From Lodderomyces elongisporus (taxonomy: Eukaryota; Ascomycota; Pichiomycetes; Serinales; Debaryomycetaceae): 64,000 nucleotides of DNA. Below, piece by piece: positions 59,420 to 64,000 of the stretch. Every line of letters starts with the position of its first letter. The first letter of the stretch is position 1. The stretch spans positions 405,001 through 469,000 of the forward strand of contig NC_083680.1 in assembly GCF_030384665.1 (NCBI RefSeq), in the 5' to 3' direction. The translations under genes were made by a program, and so were the position numbers. The notes below the pieces were generated by a model. That model made no database searches, was not told the origin of the DNA, and worked only from the letters and a program-made list of their open reading frames with translations.

Positions 59420-60196
59420 ATGTCCCTTTTAAAAAGAAGTCTTAACTTACTAAGTAAGAGCACCAGCTCTTTACTGTCGGTGCCTAGTATTTCAAAAACA
59501 ATCATCAATCCAATTGCATTCAAACATTTTTCAACATCAACACCATTTTTCAGCCAACAAATCAATATTAATAACCAACAATCGACTGAAGAAAGCAGTC
59601 CATTTGCACACAAGCAAAACCAACAACAGCCTGTCGATGATGCTAAAACCGCAGAAGCAGCTCAAGCAGCTCTCGATGATGCCTTGCTAGATAAAATAGA
59701 TCAACAAAAGCAACAAAAAATTAAAAAGGAAATCGTGGTGGACGAAAAAGTCGTTTCATGGAAACTATACGGCCGTTTCAATAGACACAACACTAGATGC
59801 ACTTTGGTTGCCGTTGTCGAAGACCTCAATTTCATGAAAAACAATGAACATTTGTCTTATAACGATAAAGTCATCTACTATATGCAATTACCTCACAAGG
59901 TGAAATACGATGTCACAGCAGGTATGTTGGGTTTCAGAAAGACACAGAGACAAGAGTACGAGGCTGGTTTCCAAGTTGCGGCAAAGATGTTCAAAACAAT
60001 CCAAGAAAGAAACTATATTGGCCCCAACGATAAAGTCGAATTGGTATTTACAAATTTCGGAAAGGGAAGACAAGCATTTGAAGCAGCATTATTGGGTAAA
60101 GAAGGTTCATTTTTAAGAAACAATATCGTGAGAATAGTGGAAAACACAACTCTCAAGTTTGGTGGTCACAGATCAAAGAAGGTACGTCGTTTGTAA
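59420..60196 (+). CDS. MRPS18: Mitochondrial ribosomal protein uS11m (Mrps18)
   Basis: The C-terminal half matches the uS11 family of the small ribosomal subunit: VSWKLYGRFNRHNTRCTLVAVVED, DVTAGMLGFRKTQRQEYEAGFQ, VELVFTNFGKGRQAFEAALLG, and an ending rich in basic residues (HRSKKVRRL) that binds 16S-like rRNA at the platform. The N-terminal about 50 residues are basic and Ser-rich without acidic residues (SLLKRSLNLLSKSTSSLL), a matrix-targeting signal, followed by a Gln/Asp-rich linker (about 60-105) typical of mitochondrial versions. I start at the ATG at 59420; the frame five codons upstream opens with TTG. Length 258 is near S. cerevisiae Mrps18 (217) plus the linker. Confidence 0.92.
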   Translation: MSLLKRSLNLLSKSTSSLLSVPSISKTIINPIAFKHFSTSTPFFSQQININNQQSTEESSPFAHKQNQQQPVDDAKTAEAAQAALDDALLDKIDQQKQQKIKKEIVVDEKVVSWKLYGRFNRHNTRCTLVAVVEDLNFMKNNEHLSYNDKVIYYMQLPHKVKYDVTAGMLGFRKTQRQEYEAGFQVAAKMFKTIQERNYIGPNDKVELVFTNFGKGRQAFEAALLGKEGSFLRNNIVRIVENTTLKFGGHRSKKVRRL

Positions 60197-60696
60197 ATTG
60201 TTATTATCTACAACAAGATTCCTCCCCCTTTTTTTTTTTAATTTATACAACCCATGTTTACCGTAGTATTGAAAAGAAGAAGTATGAAAACAGCGAGCAA
60301 CACATGAGATAAGAACAGGGCATACCAGAACGAAACATCACGAGACGAAACAAGACAAGATAAAACAGGACAAAACAAAAACATAGCAGAACAGGAGAGA
60401 GCAGAACCAGTGAAAGCATGGCACACTGCAATATACTTTAGATTGACACTGAACAAGAGGTCCACAAATCGCCTTTTTTCTTTTAAGATTTCAAACAAAA
60501 CTTGTATATATATACCGGGGATCTAGAAAGAAATAAGCTAATCATAGTGATGATTTACTTGTTTAGGTCTCTATATCTAGTAAAGGAGGCGAGGAAGCAA
60601 AGTTTAGATTCATCTAATAGTATCTTTTAACTGTTTGCAGTCAATGATTTTGTAGTTATTGGTTTTACAACCTATAGTGGTATAAGACTATATCTT

Positions 60697-60704
60697 AACC
60701 CTAA
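60697..60704. promoter_or_regulatory. Tbf1 site (AACCCTAA) of RPL25
   Basis: AACCCTAA is the telomere-repeat-like site bound by Tbf1, the main regulator of ribosomal protein genes in Candida. It lies about 270 bp before the start codon. Confidence 0.75.
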
Positions 60705-60717
60705 TATTTATTTTTTA

Positions 60718-60725
60718 CACGTGAC
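60718..60725. promoter_or_regulatory. Cbf1 site (GTCACGTG) of RPL25
   Basis: CACGTGAC on the plus strand, i.e. GTCACGTG on the minus strand, is a full RTCACRTG Cbf1 site, 13 bp downstream of the Tbf1 site. Confidence 0.75.
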
Positions 60726-60973
60726 CTTAAAATCTCTAACTTTTCTTTTTCTCGTTTACTTTGAGGCTATTTTTTTTTTCAAATGTCGCGAACATTTGTC
60801 GTAAAGTTTGCAATAGCTTATGAGCGTTGTTAAGTGTCGCATTTCTGCCCTTTCCAATATGTGCACGCATCACCAGAGCGAAAAATAATTCCCATACTAC
60901 TAGTTTGAAATTTTTTATACTCATTGAAGCTTTTCATAGTTGTATCAACACCTAATCATCAATAACATCTACA

Positions 60974-62073
60974 ATGGCTCGTATGTTTGCGAATAATTTG
61001 TCATATATCATGATCAAGTTGCAAGAGACCACAGGGGAGAGGGATAGACATCATTGTCAAATTGAGCGGACATTTCTAGAAGATAACGTGAAATAGTGGA
61101 CGATTAAGACATGCTAGAATGAACAAATAAAGAAATGAAGAAACTTAGAAATCAACAAGTGAATCATTAAACTCATGATTAGATCAACAAGTAGAATGAG
61201 CACTTGTGATGTTTTTAACGTCAATAGCTTTTTACTACAAGTATTGAAGGATAGAATGACTTGGTTTCTTTGAAATAGCACTTAATAAGTCAAGCAAGTT
61301 TTTTTTCTTTCCAAATTGACAATAGAGTCATTCATGCTTGTGATATAAGGCTACGTTCCCTAATTATGATCACTACTAGTGTTTGAAATGAGAAAAATGT
61401 CGTTGGACAGTACACCTCAACCTCATGTTTGGGTCTTTACTATGAAAGAAGAAGAAGAAGAAGAAGAAGAAGAAGAAGAAAAGAAAAACAACAGGAAAAG
61501 GAATTTCTTTAACATGCTTGCAAAGTAATTACACCAGTCTAGATCATGCTTCTTGTCCGTATTTTTCAATGTGTCTAACCCATATCTTGCAAACATTTTC
61601 AGTCTTTGAAAAATAAAATTATTTTCAATACTAACTTTCTAATTTTTTTAGCAAACACAAAAGCATCAGCTGCTAAGAAGGCTGCCTTGAAAGGTACCAA
61701 CTCAAACAAGGTCACCAAGGTGAGAACCTCAACCACATTCAGATTGCCAAAGACTCTTAAATTGCAAAGATCACCAAAATACCAAAGAAAATCAGTACCA
61801 CACTACAACAGACTCGATGCTTACAAAGTTATCGTTTCTCCAATTGCTACTGAGACCGCAATGAAGAAAGTCGAGGACTCAAACACCTTGGTTTTCCAAG
61901 TTGACATCAAGGCTAACAAGCACCAAATCAAGGCTGCTGCTAAGGAATTGTACGATGTCGATGTCGATTACGTCAACACTTTGATCAGACCAAACGGTAC
62001 CAAGAAGGCTTTCTTGAGATTGACTGCTGACCACGATGCATTGGACATTGCTAACAAGATTGGTTACATTTAA
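60974..62073 (+). CDS. RPL25: 60S ribosomal protein L25 (uL23), spliced
   Basis: Exon 1 is 60974-60980 (ATG GCT C) and exon 2 is 61652-62073. The 671-nt intron has a GTATGT donor, TACTAAC branch at 61629-61635 and TTTTTAG acceptor. Splicing gives 142 residues starting [19 protein letters not shown], the same length as S. cerevisiae Rpl25. The protein reads [53 protein letters not shown], and ends [17 protein letters not shown]. uL23 binds 25S rRNA at the exit tunnel and docks SRP and nascent-chain factors. An ORF reading into the intron without exon 1 would lose the start. Codon choice is strongly biased, as in other ribosomal protein genes. Confidence 0.98.
60981..61651 (+). other. RPL25 intron, 671 nt
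   Basis: Long for this clade but normal for a ribosomal protein gene. It contains an (AGA)n microsatellite at about 61447-61481. I looked for box C/D (TGATGA with CTGA) and found no convincing pair, so no snoRNA is called. Confidence 0.9.
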
Positions 62074-62346
62074 ATTTAGAATTCAGAGTTGAACTAATAT
62101 TTTTTTTGTGTTGTTGATCATCTGTGTAAATCTTAATAAACCCCTTTTTCATTTGTAACGAAGATGATTTTGACATCTTTTTTTTTCTTTTTTCTCTATT
62201 TTCTTTTTTCTCTTTTGTCTGTTTTAAATTGATTTTTGAATTTGATTTTGTAGAGATATCTTCTGTTTAGCCTTGTAAATCAAAGAATTTGTTGAATACT
62301 AGGGTGTATTTTATTCATTACATTATTATATACCTACAAACAGTTT

Positions 62347-64000
62347 TTATTCGTCTGATACTTTGTTGGCTAACTCATTCAATAGCTCATCCAATGTAGA
62401 CTCAAAAGTCCAGTATCTTGATTTTGCCCCACACTGCCAATACTCATACTCTTGTCGTAATTTGATTGTCATTTGCGCTTCACTTTGTAAGAAACTGTGT
62501 AATTTGCTGTACATAACATTAACAAAATCTTCGTCCCCATTAGTTATGTCATTGTTACCACCCTTCAATCCAAAAAAGTGGTGAAACTCTGTATCCTTTT
62601 GAAGATGCACCAAAATCTCACTCTCTTGTTCATCGTCAAACATAATTCTTACCGGTGCAAATCTTATTCCATCTTCATCATAAGGTGTAAGAATAAACTG
62701 TTTGAATGGTAAAATGCCTAATGTTCTAACTGGTCCTAGCATTGCATTTGAAATGAGTGAACTTGAACTATGATTATCCACATATCGATTTAACTTGTTG
62801 ATGGATACAAACTGAATAGTTTGTGAAGAATCGAGCCGTACATGTACCGGTGAGATTTCATTATGTGCAAAATGCAGTAAATCTTTATCTAATTGTAATG
62901 TCTGCTTGTGTGTCAGTGTCAGTGTCAGTGTTGGTGCCAGTGACAATTGCAGCTGCTGTTTTGCAACTTCATTAGTTTTAAATACGGCGGGCTTCTTGCG
63001 CAAAATTGCCATTTCCTCATTGTTCTCGTCATGTTCTTCAATATTCTTATCGATTTCCCCTTTACGTTTTCGATGTACCACCGAGTTTGAGAAATCTTGA
63101 CTGTTAGCATTGCTGGGATTACTACTACTACTTTCATTATTATTATTATTGTTATTGTTGATGTTATTGATGTTATTGTTGATGTTATTGATGTTATTGT
63201 TGTTGTTGCTAATACTATTTTCATTACTTTCAATCTGATCCAGAGATGGAGGAGGAGGAGGAGGAGAAGGAGTATTATTCATTAGTACACCTTGTACGTC
63301 CAAATCATCATCTAAATCACTGAAACCCATATCACCATCAACCTCAGGGATCTGACTCTCCACATTGGCGTGACCTTTGGACTCGCCTAAATGCTTCAGT
63401 ATATTGTGTGTCGGCTTTGGTTCAATTCTCATAAACATACCATTTGCTCTTTTTTCACTTGAATTGTCATTAAATTCAAAACCATTTCTATTATTGTCAT
63501 TATCTCCGCCATTATAATTGTAACCTTGCTCCAATCTTTGATTCACTGTACCACTATCAAATTCTTTTTCAATCTCCAGTATTTTATTAGAGACATCGAC
63601 TTTTTTCTTGTCTCCATGTGTCCCAAATTTAACATTTTCTTTTTCAACTTCATCAATTTCACTACCTTCACTCATTCCAGGTATATTTTTTTCTTCTTCA
63701 ACATCGGAAAATTCCACTTCCATCAAGGCTTGAGTCTCATCCATTGAAACACTTTCCAAGAACCCCGGAAACTGTGAAATGTGTTCGATATCTTGACTCA
63801 ATGCACCAAACTTGTGGATAAAATCGCGCAATTTGAAAAATTCCACCATTTTATCAAAATCAGCTGATCCTCTAACTTTCAAATATCTATCCAACAAATT
63901 AACAAATTCTTGTTCTATCCCACGCATCACTTGAGTAAAATCTTTCCGTTCTGGATTTAAATCTGACCCAGATCCTGATGGTGAATGTGAATGTGAGTGT
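62347..64000 (-). CDS. Unrecognised acidic Asn-rich protein, 5' end outside the window
   Basis: The frame is open from the stop at 62347 to the window edge, so at least 550 codons. The first ATG in the window (63927, MRGIEQEFVNLLDRYLKV) may be internal, because the sequence before it (SPSGSGSDLNPERKDFTQ) also reads as protein. A helical N-terminal part (RGSADFDKMVEFFKLRDFIHKF) is followed by an acidic region (EFSDVEEEK), Pro run, Asn-rich tract (about 235-262 counted from that ATG), a basic RKRKGE patch that could be a nuclear signal, and a C-terminal domain with FILTPYDEDGIRFAPVRI and EYEYWQCGAKSRYWTFE. I do not recognise the family. Nuclear location is an inference from composition. Confidence 0.7.
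   Translation of the reverse strand, partial: HSHSHSPSGSGSDLNPERKDFTQVMRGIEQEFVNLLDRYLKVRGSADFDKMVEFFKLRDFIHKFGALSQDIEHISQFPGFLESVSMDETQALMEVEFSDVEEEKNIPGMSEGSEIDEVEKENVKFGTHGDKKKVDVSNKILEIEKEFDSGTVNQRLEQGYNYNGGDNDNNRNGFEFNDNSSEKRANGMFMRIEPKPTHNILKHLGESKGHANVESQIPEVDGDMGFSDLDDDLDVQGVLMNNTPSPPPPPPSLDQIESNENSISNNNNNINNINNNINNINNNNNNNNESSSSNPSNANSQDFSNSVVHRKRKGEIDKNIEEHDENNEEMAILRKKPAVFKTNEVAKQQLQLSLAPTLTLTLTHKQTLQLDKDLLHFAHNEISPVHVRLDSSQTIQFVSINKLNRYVDNHSSSSLISNAMLGPVRTLGILPFKQFILTPYDEDGIRFAPVRIMFDDEQESEILVHLQKDTEFHHFFGLKGGNNDITNGDEDFVNVMYSKLHSFLQSEAQMTIKLRQEYEYWQCGAKSRYWTFESTLDELLNELANKVSDE

Larger units (their letters stand above)
60197..60973. promoter_or_regulatory. MRPS18-RPL25 spacer and RPL25 promoter
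   Basis: The left part holds GACAAAACA-type repeats (about 60340-60400). The right part is the RPL25 promoter with a Tbf1 site and a Cbf1 site. A 62-codon ORF at 60736-60924 lies between these sites and the start and looks spurious. Confidence 0.6.

Noticed and set aside
60736..60924. 62-codon minus-strand ORF
   Set aside because: It lies in the RPL25 promoter/leader and has a poly(Lys) end from poly(T); no protein features.
60981..61651. Intronic snoRNA in RPL25
   Set aside because: A TGATG-like box occurs near 61207 but no CTGA box D partner or terminal stem is present.

Overview
This window is ordinary yeast nuclear chromosome. It is AT-rich, has 23 confident protein-coding genes on both strands, four spliceosomal introns (GTATGN donor, a CTAAC-type branch point just before the acceptor), one nuclear tRNA gene, and long intergenic spacers full of poly(T), poly(A) and microsatellites. 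Gene content and sequence point to the CUG-Ser clade of Saccharomycotina. A CTG codon in the clathrin heavy chain falls where I recall the S. cerevisiae protein having serine, and the RPL25 promoter has the Tbf1 plus Cbf1 pair typical of Candida ribosomal protein genes. Extreme Gln/Asn/Asp/Ser homopeptides suggest Lodderomyces elongisporus or a close relative; the species is an inference. If CTG is Ser here, every leucine quoted from a CTG codon should be read as Ser.

Layout, left to right. 0.5-10 kb: pyridoxal kinase BUD16 (-), diverging from the COPII exchange factor SEC12, then RAD18 (post-replication repair) and a formate/nitrite-type channel with a poly-Asn tail. 10-17 kb: tRNA-Ala(UGC), helicase DBP9, an Mpv17-family protein, a decayed or misread minus-strand gene, and a DHA1 drug:H+ antiporter. 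17-26 kb: Hsp90 co-chaperone HCH1 (intron, heat-shock element), SWR1 subunit VPS72 with a 12-bp minisatellite, COQ3, ESCRT-III-like VPS60, and a fungal Fpg DNA glycosylase (intron). 26-39 kb: a ureohydrolase with a signal peptide, malic enzyme MAE1 (intron), the LIM protein PXL1, and MTC2. 39-50 kb: clathrin heavy chain CHC1, a small coiled-coil ORF, RGD2, and a mitochondrial Mg2+ channel (MRS2/LPE10). 50-64 kb: a GCK-type Ste20 kinase, COMPASS subunit SWD3, a small ORF lacking a usable ATG, VPS68, the GSK-3-type kinase MCK1, a 2.3-kb gene-free spacer, MRPS18, RPL25 (intron), and an unrecognised gene whose 5' end lies outside the window.

The genes are housekeeping functions without operon-like linkage. 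Several neighbours share divergent promoters (BUD16/SEC12, VPS72/COQ3, VPS60/FPG, PXL1/MTC2, MRS2/GCK kinase). I found no mobile element, CRISPR array or gene cluster that would make a new system. The most useful observations are the Fpg catalytic residues confined to an 18-nt exon, an apparent homopolymer frameshift at the end of SWD3, a decaying ORF at 14.2-14.8 kb, the in-frame VPS72 minisatellite, an AUG-stop element overlapping the antiporter start, and promoter sites in front of RAD18, HCH1 and RPL25.
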